Shown piece after piece: positions 52,248-61,421 of a DNA stretch of 64,000 nucleotides. A program made the translations under genes and the position numbers. Position 1 is the stretch's first letter, and every line of letters starts with the position of its first letter. The stretch is from CAZDBA01 sp965224765 (lineage in GTDB: Bacteria > Planctomycetota > Planctomycetia > Pirellulales > Pirellulaceae): NCBI GenBank assembly GCA_965224765.1, contig CBDDAC010000043.1, positions 245,789 through 309,788 of the forward strand, in the 5' to 3' direction. Under the pieces are notes generated by a model. That model had not been told where the DNA came from and ran no database searches. It was given only the letters and a program-made list of their open reading frames with translations.

Positions 52248-52781
52248 CTACACAATCATTTCGGCGATTTTGCTGACGGTACGGTAATTCCTTGCCGTCG
52301 TGGCTACGCCTAAATGCCTTTCCGCATTGGCTGCAAGCTTAGAGCGGCCGATCCCATCGGGAGCCCACAAATAGAATACATGATCAGTCAATTGCCATTG
52401 TTCGGTAGCGATTGTTTTGGATTCGATCGCCTGGATGTCTGCCTGGTCTGCCGATTCGGCAAGAAAGAATAAGTGGAGAGTCTTCGGATCATCAATCGCG
52501 TTGGGGAACGGATTGGCTTCAATCGCATCCAATAGCCGCTCTTGTCCAAGCACCAGGATCTCTGGACGGAACCCATGCTGCTTCTCAACACAATCCCCAA
52601 TCTTCTTGCGCAGCCCGGACGAAGATTTCGAAGTTGATTCGAAAACGACGTTTCCACTTTGAATATAGCTTTGAACGTTTCGAAGCTTCAACGACTCTAG
52701 GCCTCTCCGCAACTCAGCCATCGGGAGGATATTCTTTCCTCCGACATTAATCCCCCGAAACAGTGCGATCCATTTACTCAC
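52248..52781 (-). CDS. DUF1697 family protein
   Basis: About 177 residues. The first conserved stretch is WIALFRGINVGGKNILPMAE, so the best start is GTG 52781 with GAGAGG about 12 bases upstream. Other family segments: RNVQSYIQSGNVVFES, HGFRPEILVLG, FLAESADQADI, FYLWAPDGIGRSKLAA. DUF1697 is a widespread ferredoxin-like domain protein of unknown function. Last gene of a four-gene minus-strand unit, 22 bp after the LigD-PE-like gene. Confidence 0.85.
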   Translation of the reverse strand: MSKWIALFRGINVGGKNILPMAELRRGLESLKLRNVQSYIQSGNVVFESTSKSSSGLRKKIGDCVEKQHGFRPEILVLGQERLLDAIEANPFPNAIDDPKTLHLFFLAESADQADIQAIESKTIATEQWQLTDHVFYLWAPDGIGRSKLAANAERHLGVATTARNYRTVSKIAEMIV

Positions 52782-52803
52782 TGGAAAATTGCCTCTCTTG
52801 GAT

Positions 52804-53178
52804 TTACGAAAATCGCATTGTGCAAGTTTGTTCAGGAGCAACCCATTCGATTTCAACGACAAAGGTTTCAGTAAAATGCCCAACGATATCGCGCACTCCT
52901 AACCGCATCGTACGAACCTGCTCCTCTTCTTTGATGGGTTCATAGATTCCCGAAAGCACCCGAGAAACAGTGCCTCGATTGTCGGATACTTCGCCCTCAT
53001 ATTCGAGATAGATTTTCCGGTGATCAGAAAGTCGTGTAGCGTCCACGGTATCCCCAATATTGGGAAATTCGTCCAATGACCAAGTCCAAAGTCGATCTTC
53101 GTTCTCCAGCATCAGATCAAAATGACTCCGCCGATCGGCGCCAGCCGGCATTTCATGACGAAGCAATACGAAACGCAT
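52804..53178 (-). CDS. LigD 3'-phosphoesterase-like small protein
   Basis: About 124 residues from the Met at 53178: MRFVLLRHEMPAGADRRSHF, then DLMLENEDRLWTWSLDE. The R-H-E...HFDLML pattern matches the DNA polymerase ligase (LigD) phosphoesterase domain, in which the His/Asp residues bind metal and resect 3' ends. This stand-alone form, ending FTETFVVEIEWV, is frequent in Planctomycetes. It lies 24 bp after a glycosyltransferase gene and 22 bp before the DUF1697 gene. Confidence 0.75.
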   Translation of the reverse strand: MRFVLLRHEMPAGADRRSHFDLMLENEDRLWTWSLDEFPNIGDTVDATRLSDHRKIYLEYEGEVSDNRGTVSRVLSGIYEPIKEEEQVRTMRLGVRDIVGHFTETFVVEIEWVAPEQTCTMRFS

Positions 53179-53202
53179 TCCCGAAATCCCCATACGGTTT
53201 GC

Positions 53203-54435
53203 TCACTTCTTCTCATTGAAATAATCGAGCAGTCGGGAAAAAACATTCTCTGGCCTCAGATTCGATTCCGCAAACAAACGAGCTTGAGTCGCCAGCCTGG
53301 TTCTCGTATCCGGTTCCGCCAGAAGTTTTTGTATCGAATCCAGCCAGTCTTTGGACTTTTCTGCAATCAGGCAAGGCAATTCAATTTTCGTATCAGCCAA
53401 TCCCGCGGCACCATGAGGCGTGGTAATCAGCGGCAATCCAAAGGCAATTGCCTCGACGGTTTTTATCTTGAGCCCTGTGCCAAACGGGACTGGATTTATT
53501 GCAACGTCCACAGCAGCATAATGATCTTCCAACGATTTTACTCGTCCCATTAGTTGCACATTTTCGTGAGAATCTTCAATCACGTCACACACGGAGCCCG
53601 CCACAATAAGCTCGATGTCGGCTCGATTGGCCATTTCCGACCAAACGTTCTCAAGAAACCACTGGATTGCCAATCGATTGATTGAGTTATTAGATGCCAA
53701 ATACCCTAACGTCAATTTGGCAATGCTAGGTTCGGTCCTCGGCCGCACGCGATTCGATCTGACCTGCATTGGATGGCCAGCGACGACGACGGGAACAGAA
53801 TCTCGTATCAACTTGGAAAACTCAACGGCCTCTTCAGATTGAATGGCAACGATTAAATCAAAAACTTCTAGCGCAATGGCTTCTTGTTCCGGCGAAATAT
53901 CGACCCAATGAATGAATCCTTGTTCCTCAAACAACTGACTCCGTTTGGATAACAGGTCATGCGTATCGACGGCAAACAGCACGCCATTTTTCTTATTGGC
54001 ATGCGGGACCAGATACGACAAGGTCACGTATTCAACAATGACGATATTGGGTCGGGCTTGAGCCAGAAATTGGTGAAAACGTTGAGCGATTTCCTTCGAC
54101 TCAAAATCGGCAAAGTTCCTCGAATACGGCGAGGCAGTCGACGGTTTCGCACTTGGAAACGCCGCGTTAACAATACACTTCGCTTGCCAAAACACATTTT
54201 GCAAAATACCATCAGGCCGCCAATCATCAATCAGCGACGTCACTTCCAATCCTGTCGCAACAATCAGCTGCGAATCCAGTTGGCTTCGCTGCTCATTGAC
54301 AGCCGAGGTAAAGCAAACCGTGACACTAAATCCACTTTCCTGGAGGAACATTGCCAGCGCAAAGATACGCTGTTCGGCGCCGGTTTGCCTGCGCCAAAAA
54401 CGCACGTCAGTTGCTATTACAATTTTCTTGGTCAA
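53203..54435 (-). CDS. Glycosyltransferase, GT4/GT1-like (GT-B fold)
   Basis: 410 residues. N-terminal Rossmann-like part (IVIATDVRFWRRQTGAEQRI, then a sugar-acceptor region). The C-terminal part has the donor-binding GT-B signature IELIVAGSVCDVIEDSHENV, LMGRVKSLEDHYAAVDVAIN and the loop FGTGLKIKTVEAIAFGLPLI then TTPHGAAGL. This transfers a sugar from an activated donor, probably to a polysaccharide or glycan. It lies 23 bp after a GT2-type gene, same operon. Confidence 0.88.
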   Translation of the reverse strand: MTKKIVIATDVRFWRRQTGAEQRIFALAMFLQESGFSVTVCFTSAVNEQRSQLDSQLIVATGLEVTSLIDDWRPDGILQNVFWQAKCIVNAAFPSAKPSTASPYSRNFADFESKEIAQRFHQFLAQARPNIVIVEYVTLSYLVPHANKKNGVLFAVDTHDLLSKRSQLFEEQGFIHWVDISPEQEAIALEVFDLIVAIQSEEAVEFSKLIRDSVPVVVAGHPMQVRSNRVRPRTEPSIAKLTLGYLASNNSINRLAIQWFLENVWSEMANRADIELIVAGSVCDVIEDSHENVQLMGRVKSLEDHYAAVDVAINPVPFGTGLKIKTVEAIAFGLPLITTPHGAAGLADTKIELPCLIAEKSKDWLDSIQKLLAEPDTRTRLATQARLFAESNLRPENVFSRLLDYFNEKK

Positions 54436-54458
54436 TGAATTCTCAGGGTTCGTTTGAG

Positions 54459-55355
54459 TTAGATACGTTTCATCTCTAGATATTCACCGGAAGCGATGCT
54501 GGACCGAATCATGTGGGAAACCCATTCATCCGCATCCCGTGATCGCCGCTTAAGACGGTAGCATATTTGATGAAACTTGGCAGCAATAAGTGCTCTCCAC
54601 TTGGACGCGTGCATCGATTTCCCATTTTGCACATTCGATTGTCCCTGACCAATGAAATAACGAGCAACATAGTTTTCAGTGGCTCGATCATCAGGAATAA
54701 CGTGGGACAACGGGACATTGCCTAGCCAAACGCCATGATGTCCGGAATTGGTCACCCGCTGTAACAAAGTGATCTCGTCTCCTCCCAGTAAATCGCCTTC
54801 TTTGCGCCCCGTCTTAATGTCGAACAAGAACTTTTCCTGCGTTTGTGTGCGGATGGCAAAGTTGGCTCCGTAAGGAAATTGGCCGGATTCCAGTCGGAAA
54901 TCCTGAGTTCCAAGATCACGAGCAGCGTAGACGGCTTGGCATTTCCCCCATGTCTCTTCGAGCCACTGGGGCATCGCGGATTCGAAAACGGGAATGATCC
55001 CGCCGCCAAAGAACGTCGCTTCAGGATACGTTCTGCAGGCCGCTGCATAGTTGCATAGCCAATCAGGCCGAACCTCGACATCATTGTCGGTCCAAATAAT
55101 TAAGTCGCCCGACGCTCGCGCGATGGCTACGTTTCGGCTGAATGAATGCCCTTGCGTCTTTTCAAACCAATAGATCAAGGGCAACGTGTCGGAAAAACTT
55201 TGTATTACTTGCTTGGTGTCGTCCGTTGAGTTGTTATCAACAATAACGACTTCCCAGTTAACGTCAGGGGGAATCTCCAGATTGGAAATGCTTTCCAGAG
55301 TTTGTCGCAATAATCGGGAGCGATTCCAAGTACAGATTGCGATCGTAATCTTCAT
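54459..55355 (-). CDS. Glycosyltransferase family 2
   Basis: About 298 residues from ATG 55355. GT-A fold: MKITIAICTWNRSRLLRQTL, WEVVIVDNNSTDDTKQV, GDLIIWTDNDVEVRPDWL (D-x-D), then a GEGDEI-like segment (GDLLGGDEITLLQRV). The frame is open upstream to 55640, but that part is not conserved and overlaps the miaA start. First gene of a four-gene minus-strand unit; divergent from miaA. Confidence 0.9.
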   Translation of the reverse strand: MKITIAICTWNRSRLLRQTLESISNLEIPPDVNWEVVIVDNNSTDDTKQVIQSFSDTLPLIYWFEKTQGHSFSRNVAIARASGDLIIWTDNDVEVRPDWLCNYAAACRTYPEATFFGGGIIPVFESAMPQWLEETWGKCQAVYAARDLGTQDFRLESGQFPYGANFAIRTQTQEKFLFDIKTGRKEGDLLGGDEITLLQRVTNSGHHGVWLGNVPLSHVIPDDRATENYVARYFIGQGQSNVQNGKSMHASKWRALIAAKFHQICYRLKRRSRDADEWVSHMIRSSIASGEYLEMKRI

Positions 55356-55664
55356 TGGATCGGACAAAATTCGTTCTGCTGAATTGATAAATGGATTAAC
55401 CGAACAGTCGCTAACAGCATAGCATCGCTGTGGAACGTTGAGGTAGTCCGGTCTATTGTGCCAACCAACGGATTGCTGGTGATAAAACACGGTATCGGCG
55501 ATTCCTGATGCAGGATTCGCGACTGAATCCTGCTGAATACGCCTTGCAAGATACGAGAGCTGCCTCAGAATAGAATCATCGGCGATTCCAGGGACCGGCT
55601 TGGGATTGTTCCAACAAAAACATTGAATCCGCGACTCCAAATCCGATTCAAAACACGAGAAATC

Positions 55665-56660
55665 ATGACAGACACAACAGAAAACGCCGTCAAATGTCGG
55701 CAGGCGTTATCGTGCTGGTTTTTAACTGGCGCGACGGCAAGCGGAAAATCAGCGGTTAGCATGGTTCTAGCTGAGAGATTGAATGCCGAGATCATCTCAA
55801 TGGATTCTATGGCCATTTACCGCGGAATGGACATTGGCACCGCCAAACCCGCCGCGGAACATCAAGCGATCTTACCTCATCATTTGATCGACATTCGCGA
55901 TCCAACCGATGCGTTTAGCGTCAACGAGTATCGCGAATTGGCGCTTCAGCTTATTGCTGAAATTCGAGGCCGCGGAAAAGAGGTGTTGTTTGTGGGGGGC
56001 ACCGCCCTGTATCTCAAAGCTCTTCTTCGAGGTTTGTTTGATGGTCCTCCAGCAGATTGGGAATTTCGAAAACAGATTGAAGCGGAAGTCGCCGATGTGG
56101 GAAATGAAGCCCTGCATGACCGGCTGGCACAAGTCGATCCCGTGGCCGCTCACAAGCTTCATATCAATGATCGGAGACGCGTCATTCGGGCTTTGGAAGT
56201 CTACAAATTGACGGGAAAACCTATCAGCCACTGGCAAATGGAGTTTAGCGAAGGGCGTCCCGCAACAGATTGTCGAGTTTTTTCCATTCGACATCCACGC
56301 CCAATTTTGCATCAACGAATTGAAGACCGCGTCGAGCAGATGTTTGCACAGGGACTCATTGAAGAGGTGCAAAGACTTCTTGAACGGTGGACGGACTTGG
56401 GGAACACGGCTTCACAGGCGGTTGGTTATCGCGAAGTCATCGAACACATCCGCGGTGAACGCAATCATGAAGAAACGGTTGAGAAGGTGCGAGTTCGCAC
56501 GAGACGATTTGCTCGTCATCAGGAAACTTGGTTTCGCGGATTGAGCGAATGCGAAATGGTTGACATTGCCGGAGAGTATGATGCCGAACTGGTTGCGGAT
56601 CGCATTTTCGAGTTGGGGAAATCCAGACAGCTCAACGAGCCAAATTTGCCGGCAAGTTAA
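55665..56660 (+). CDS. miaA: tRNA dimethylallyltransferase
   Basis: 331 residues from ATG 55665. Transfers dimethylallyl from DMAPP to A37 of tRNAs reading UNN codons. Motifs: P-loop GATASGKSAVSMVLA, EIISMDSMAIYRGMDIGTAK, HHLIDIRDPTDAFSVNEYRE, FVGGTALYLKALLRGLFDGP, then NDRRRVIRALEVYKLTGKPI, ASQAVGYREVIEHIRG and RTRRFARHQETWFRGLSE. Full length and intact. Divergent from the glycosyltransferase operon. Confidence 0.97.
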   Translation: MTDTTENAVKCRQALSCWFLTGATASGKSAVSMVLAERLNAEIISMDSMAIYRGMDIGTAKPAAEHQAILPHHLIDIRDPTDAFSVNEYRELALQLIAEIRGRGKEVLFVGGTALYLKALLRGLFDGPPADWEFRKQIEAEVADVGNEALHDRLAQVDPVAAHKLHINDRRRVIRALEVYKLTGKPISHWQMEFSEGRPATDCRVFSIRHPRPILHQRIEDRVEQMFAQGLIEEVQRLLERWTDLGNTASQAVGYREVIEHIRGERNHEETVEKVRVRTRRFARHQETWFRGLSECEMVDIAGEYDAELVADRIFELGKSRQLNEPNLPAS

Positions 56661-56823
56661 TTTTCGCTCACAATCTACCGAAGCCTCGCAATCAAGGTTG
56701 TTTTACGCCCAGGCCAGGCTCGGATACCATTGGCATGCCTCAAAACATCTCTATACCTTTCATGAGATGCTATTGGAACGCGACCATTGAAATGAAAAAC
56801 TACGTTCAACATAAAGCATCCGA

Positions 56824-57186
56824 ATGACGGTCAATCTAAAGCAAACGTTTGCCTCATTCGATGAAACCTGGGTTCCAAAGATTGTTGGCGAACTCAATGG
56901 GCAATATGTCAAAGTCGCCAAGTTTCACGGCGAATACGTTTGGCACAGTCATCAAGATGAAGACGAAATGTTTCTTGTCATTGAAGGCAAAATCGAAATT
57001 CACCTTAGAGATCAGATCGTTCATTTGGGGATTGGCGAGTTTTATGTCGTGCCGCGAGACGTCGAGCACAAACCGGTCGCAAAAGAACTTGCCAGCGTTC
57101 TCCTGTTTGAACCCAAAAGCACGCGCAACACGGGCTCATCCAAACACCAGTACACCATCGAACCTGAAGACCTCAAGAAAGCCTAA
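56824..57186 (+). CDS. Cupin-domain protein
   Basis: 120 residues with a cupin barrel: KVAKFHGEYVWHSHQDEDEM (HxHxxxxE metal motif as HSHQDEDE), FLVIEGKIEIHL, GIGEFYVVPRDVEHKPVAKE. Small mononuclear-metal cupins of this type act as isomerases, dioxygenases or sugar/auxin-type binding proteins; the substrate is unknown. 63 bp before the next gene on the same strand. Confidence 0.88.
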   Translation: MTVNLKQTFASFDETWVPKIVGELNGQYVKVAKFHGEYVWHSHQDEDEMFLVIEGKIEIHLRDQIVHLGIGEFYVVPRDVEHKPVAKELASVLLFEPKSTRNTGSSKHQYTIEPEDLKKA

Positions 57187-57249
57187 GCCCGACTCATCAA
57201 TAAAACGCATCACTATCTTTCACCAAATTTGAGATACTTCGGTAGTTCC

Positions 57250-58065
57250 ATGGCACAAATCAACGCAAACGTTAAGGTCACATTTATCGATGCCGCAACC
57301 AACCAGCCGTTTGCCGTCACGGAAATGCCCGCTGAGGACTTGCCGGAGACTTTCGAGCTGGATACTACATTGCACCTTGGCGACGAAGACTGGAGTGTTG
57401 TAAACGCACAGCCTCGGCTCCGTGCCGACTATGCCAAGTCGAATTCGCTTACTTTGGTTTTGCATCGCATCGAATACGTTGCGACCAAAGACATTCTCTT
57501 TACGTTACCGTCGATTTGCGAAGCCATTCCAGTAGCCGGTGACGTAACGTTGTCTGGCGATGAATTTGTGCTTGTCGAGGACGATTGGCGGCAATTCGAA
57601 TTGGTGTCGAAAACGCTTGCCTCAGACGTTGACGAGCAAATTGAGAAAATTCGCCTTATCCATGAAAACGAAGCCGAGGGTTTGGGTTGGCGGAGCCTGC
57701 ACGTTCGGACCAAACCGGTGATTCCTCTGGTAACCGAAATCACGATAAATGAACTCGCGCGTTCGCTTGAACATTCCTCCGAACCTGTAGGAGTTGCCTA
57801 TCGCGGTGGAGCGACGCGGATTCTCGATGGATACGCAATGACGATGCGAGGTCTGACCGTCTATGGGGTAGCTCCCAATGGAATCGTTCGAACAATTGCA
57901 TTCGAAAAGTACTATGAGGATTCTACGGACCCAGCATTACTCACGGTTGTCAAAGCAGTAGCACTGACCTTAAATGCAGATCTTGTTCACTGGTGCAGTT
58001 GTGCAAAACTTTCACCAGAGGATCCTCGGTTTGACCTACTTTTCGAGAATGAGTCGAGCTCATGA
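57250..58065 (+). CDS. Hypothetical protein of planctomycete type
   Basis: About 271 residues, soluble, no signal peptide: MAQINANVKVTFIDAATNQP, GDVTLSGDEFVLVEDDWRQF, then YRGGATRILDGYAMTMRGLT and a C-terminal VVKAVALTLNADLVHWCSCA. Strand-rich with a Cys-x-Cys near the end (WCSCAKLSPEDP). Family not recognised. It probably shares a promoter with the cupin gene. Confidence 0.72.
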   Translation: MAQINANVKVTFIDAATNQPFAVTEMPAEDLPETFELDTTLHLGDEDWSVVNAQPRLRADYAKSNSLTLVLHRIEYVATKDILFTLPSICEAIPVAGDVTLSGDEFVLVEDDWRQFELVSKTLASDVDEQIEKIRLIHENEAEGLGWRSLHVRTKPVIPLVTEITINELARSLEHSSEPVGVAYRGGATRILDGYAMTMRGLTVYGVAPNGIVRTIAFEKYYEDSTDPALLTVVKAVALTLNADLVHWCSCAKLSPEDPRFDLLFENESSS

Positions 58066-58118
58066 AAACAACTTCCGTCGTTTCACAACTGCGATATGTC
58101 GGCAATACACACCTAGAT

Positions 58119-58136
58119 GAAAACCCGACGCGTGAG
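58119..58136. repeat. Left part of a palindromic repeat split by the IS element
   Basis: gaaaacccgacgcgtgag. With 59647-59698 it rebuilds a palindrome like the intact one at 60103-60163 once the IS and one copy of GAG are removed. Confidence 0.75.
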
Positions 58137-59643
58137 TTTTGAAGTTGCGCTATATTGCTTGAAAATCATACGGCACTTCGGAATTCTTTGGGTAAAGCGA
58201 GCATGAGCAATCGTTTCATTTTTTGAACGCCTCCAGAAGTTTCCAGTCGTTTGGCGAGGTAATTCATCTCCTCGCCAGTACATTGCTGGTGAAAGGCTTC
58301 AGACAATCCGTGGATTCGCTGCGCCACCCACCAACGCCGTCGTTCCTCGCTCAAGCGTCGATCAGCAAGTTTCCGGGCTCGAAGCTGTTCCAGGAACAGC
58401 ACCGTCGTAATCGCGCAGTTGATCCAAGCTACCACGGCTTCGAATTTTTCAAACTGATACTGGCCAACGCCCAGCGTTGATTTCAGCTCTTTGAAAAATA
58501 ACTCGATCTGCCAGCGCAGCGAATATAACTCAATCACCTCGGTCACACTCATGCCGGTCGCATTGGTCATCAATATTTTGACATCATTGGGAGTCGCTTT
58601 CTCCAAATTTGGTTTCATTGTCGAAAAAACAAGCCCCACACAACCTACGTTGTGAACGTTCCGTTTTTCCTGATGGGCGTAATACGTCCTGGTTTTCGTT
58701 TTCGGCCCAACACGCCAACGAGACAGTCGCCGATAGTCAGCGTACTTGCCAGTTGAGGCTCGAAGCCTGATCGTTTTCAGCGACAGTCCCGTCCAATCCT
58801 TCAGACGTGATCGTAATTTTGGTCGTTCTCCAGTGGGCCCAGCATACACACGCTCGGCGTTGGCCGGAGTGATCCAGATGTAGCCTCGCTCATCGCAAGC
58901 TTCCTGAACGCAGCGAGCGTCATAGGCCGTGTCCCCCAGCACTACCACTTCGGCTTCTTCGTCCAACGGCAGTTGGCGAATCATCTCAGCCATCGCCTGG
59001 GCACTGGTTTGAGGCGTTATGCCTTTCTTCTTCGAATACTCTTTGGTGTAGTGAGGAGTTTGAAATGGAATCCGATATCCCGAAGGCGTGATTAACAGTC
59101 CAAACGTAAAGCCATGAACTTTCTTGCGACGGGTTTTCTTCTTGTTGTAGCGAGAGCCTTTTTTGATTTTGCGCCGTTCCCGATTACCGGTGCTGTAAGT
59201 GTTCTCGGATTTAACACCCGCCTGACTGAAAAGCGTCAGGTCCACGATAAAAATGAACTTCCCTTTCCCACTTTCTAATTGCAGCAGGGCCGCCCGTAGC
59301 GGTTGGTTAAAATCGACCTTCTGCCAACGAGGACGCGCCAAAAAACGAGTCACCTGGCCACGATGCATGGGCCGGGAAGCAATCATCCCCGCCGCCGACG
59401 AGCAAGACATGCGGCCACGATGCAATAAAAATGCCAGTACCATTCGCATCACCATCAACCGGGCGTATTCAGAAACCAAGCTTTTTTCGAGATACCTCTT
59501 GAGCGATCCCGCGGTTTGTTCGACGATGATCATTGCAGTCTCCTTTGGTCAAAGGTGAGAATTCAATGAACTGGACATCGGGGGAGACTGCTTTTCATGC
59601 AATATCAATTTCTGATAGCACCCAAAAAGAGCGCAACTTCAAA
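58137..59643 (-). mobile_element. IS4-like element inserted in a palindromic repeat
   Basis: 14-bp inverted repeats tttgaagttgcgct (58138-58151) and agcgcaacttcaaa (59630-59643). It encloses one transposase gene. The trinucleotide GAG at 58134-58136 and 59644-59646 may be a 3-bp target duplication. Length about 1507 bp. Confidence 0.85.
58166..59533 (-). CDS. DDE transposase (IS4-like)
   Basis: 455 residues, intact. N-terminal DNA-binding part, first catalytic aspartate in KFIFIVDLTLFSQAG, second in VVVLGDTAYDARCVQEACD, and the Y-(2)-R-W-(3)-E-type signature as LYSLRWQIELFFKELKSTLG. The C-terminal region ends ALPKEFRSAV. With intact ends and frame, this is the only insertion sequence in the window that looks able to move. 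Confidence 0.9.
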   Translation of the reverse strand: MIIVEQTAGSLKRYLEKSLVSEYARLMVMRMVLAFLLHRGRMSCSSAAGMIASRPMHRGQVTRFLARPRWQKVDFNQPLRAALLQLESGKGKFIFIVDLTLFSQAGVKSENTYSTGNRERRKIKKGSRYNKKKTRRKKVHGFTFGLLITPSGYRIPFQTPHYTKEYSKKKGITPQTSAQAMAEMIRQLPLDEEAEVVVLGDTAYDARCVQEACDERGYIWITPANAERVYAGPTGERPKLRSRLKDWTGLSLKTIRLRASTGKYADYRRLSRWRVGPKTKTRTYYAHQEKRNVHNVGCVGLVFSTMKPNLEKATPNDVKILMTNATGMSVTEVIELYSLRWQIELFFKELKSTLGVGQYQFEKFEAVVAWINCAITTVLFLEQLRARKLADRRLSEERRRWWVAQRIHGLSEAFHQQCTGEEMNYLAKRLETSGGVQKMKRLLMLALPKEFRSAV

Positions 59644-59698
59644 GAGCGTCAGCGAGGACGTGTCAGGTTCGTCCTCGCTCACGCGTCGGATTTCCATG
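59644..59698. repeat. Right part of the palindromic repeat split by the IS element
   Basis: Starts with GAG (duplicated target) and continues cgtcagcgaggacg...ctcacgcgtcggatttcc, complementary to the left part at 58119-58136. Confidence 0.75.
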
Positions 59699-59845
59699 AA
59701 GTGTTCAAGAAAGATGGATGCTCAAGCACGATGAGTACCCAAGAACGCATTTTGCCGCAGAGCGGCTATTTCCATTAGCCCAGACTTTCAGAACTTCCAG
59801 TCTGGGTAACATCCCAAACCCCGATCCCCCTCGCGGAGTACTGGG

Positions 59846-59971
59846 TGCCATGGCCTCGCTCGCGTGGCCATGTTCTTTCGAGATTGTCTCGTTGGCAGCC
59901 TAAGCTTCGAAATCAACGCAATCGATTCTCGGTAAGGCATGCCCACGCGTTGCGAGGAGCATGGCACCCAA
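59846..59971. repeat. MITE-like inverted repeat, about 126 bp
   Basis: Outer arms gggtgccatgg... and ...catggcaccc, inner arms with ctcgctcgcgtggccatg and catgcccacgcgttgcgag. Related in sequence to the elements at 15519, 30426 and 46520. Confidence 0.65.
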
Positions 59972-60102
59972 GAATTCATCCTGCGCGATTTGCACCTGAG
60001 CCCTTCGTTCTGCACCAACTTCTGCTTTGAATCTGGTCACCGTGAAGCGGCCGTGATCTTTCATTTATACATGAACAGAATGGCGTAACCTGCATGCTTA
60101 AT

Positions 60103-60163
60103 GGAAACCCGACGCGTGAGCGAGGACATGTCGGGTTCGTCCTCGCTGACATGTCGGGTTTCC
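60103..60163. repeat. Intact 61-bp palindromic repeat
   Basis: Perfect 11-bp terminal arms ggaaacccgac/gtcgggtttcc and inner arms gcgaggac/gtcctcgc. It is the same family as the copy interrupted by the IS element at 58137. Confidence 0.8.
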
Positions 60164-60224
60164 AAAACAGGCGGTATGTGGATGTTCAGATGACGTTGGA
60201 TACTGAGTCAGCCACGCCAGCCAC

Positions 60225-61295
60225 TTACCCGCAGCTGCCTTGGGCTTTGTGCATGCGTCCATTTGGATGTACGCCTAGGAGGTCTTCTCCGTAAAACTGT
60301 TCAAGGACAGCCTCCCAATGCTCGCGACATTTGACTTTGACAAACGCCGCACGCACCGAATCGTGCTCGGGGTGCAAAATGGAATACTTGATTCCAAACT
60401 TTCGCATCAACTGTCCTACACGTTTTTCGCCGTATAGCGATTCGGCAAGACAATAGTGCTCACGAATGACCTCTCGTTGCTCAAACAGCGTTGGCGGGTC
60501 TGGAAGCGGTTGGCCTGACGCAAGCGCCGCAACTTGTTCGAAGATCCATGGATTGCCGATCGCACCTCGGGCGACAGTGACTCCATCGACTCCGGTTTGT
60601 GCGATCATGTCGAGACAATCCTGCGCAGTAAAAAGATCTCCACTTCCTAGCAGGACCTTCTCACCCAGATGTCGTTTTACTTCGGCAAGAAATTCCCAGC
60701 GACTGGGTCCGATATAACGTTGTTTGACGGTACGTCCGTGAACGGTAACCGCAGCGACACCAGCGGCAAACGCGCCATCGAGAATTTCAAAGAAATGATC
60801 ACGGCTCTCTTGTGTATCATCGATTCCCCGCCGCATTTTGACCGTAACGGGAATCTCGTCCGGCACCGCATTGCGAGTCAAGCGGATAATTTCCAAGGCA
60901 ATCTCTGGCTGTCCCAAATGGAATCCACCGCGACAACGGCCGAGTACTTTTTTGACGGGGCAACCGAAGTTGATATCGATCACATCAAATCCCGCCTCGC
61001 AAAGCTTCACAGCCCCCTTGGCAAATTGTTCTGGGACGGCACCCATCAATTGCCCACCCACCGGATGCTCTTCATCGGAAATGTGCAAAAAATGCGACGT
61101 TCTTTGGCGCTCCTTAAGATTGACCAAAAACTCGTCCAACATGACTTCGCAAATGGTGTAGGGCGCACCAAGTCGCCGGGCAATGACGCGCATTGGCCAG
61201 TCGCTATAGCCGGAAAGTGCGGCCTGAACGATCGGAAATCCTATTTTGACTTTGCCGATTTGCAGTGGCTTGAGCAATTGAGCGGTGGACATCAT
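60225..61295 (-). CDS. tRNA-dihydrouridine synthase (DusB-like)
   Basis: 356 residues. FMN-dependent reduction of uridine in the tRNA D-loop. TIM barrel with IVQAALSGYSDWPMRVIARR, the catalytic-type segment FDVIDINFGCPVKKVLGRCR, PVTVKMRRGIDD, AVTVHGRTVKQRYIGPSRWE, VLLGSGDLFTAQDCLDMI, GVDGVTVARGAIGNPWIF and a C-terminal helical tRNA-binding domain (MRKFGIKYSILHPEHDSVRA). The position of the catalytic Cys in GCPVKK fits. Monocistronic. Confidence 0.92.
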   Translation of the reverse strand: MMSTAQLLKPLQIGKVKIGFPIVQAALSGYSDWPMRVIARRLGAPYTICEVMLDEFLVNLKERQRTSHFLHISDEEHPVGGQLMGAVPEQFAKGAVKLCEAGFDVIDINFGCPVKKVLGRCRGGFHLGQPEIALEIIRLTRNAVPDEIPVTVKMRRGIDDTQESRDHFFEILDGAFAAGVAAVTVHGRTVKQRYIGPSRWEFLAEVKRHLGEKVLLGSGDLFTAQDCLDMIAQTGVDGVTVARGAIGNPWIFEQVAALASGQPLPDPPTLFEQREVIREHYCLAESLYGEKRVGQLMRKFGIKYSILHPEHDSVRAAFVKVKCREHWEAVLEQFYGEDLLGVHPNGRMHKAQGSCG

Positions 61296-61421
61296 TTTGT
61301 TTTATTGAATGGGATCACATTTTAGCCAGAGCCGTCCAACTTGGATACGCACAAGTTTTGATGGAACAAATCAGCTCAATCGGAGTTGGTGAGTCTCTTT
61401 GGCATCCATTACAATTGGGCG

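Noticed and set aside
55356..55640. 95-residue N-terminal extension of the GT2 protein
   Set aside because: Not conserved in GT2 enzymes, whose fold starts at MKITIAICTWN; the extension covers the promoter region shared with miaA.
60669..61325. 218-residue plus-strand frame
   Set aside because: Entirely antisense to the conserved dihydrouridine synthase.
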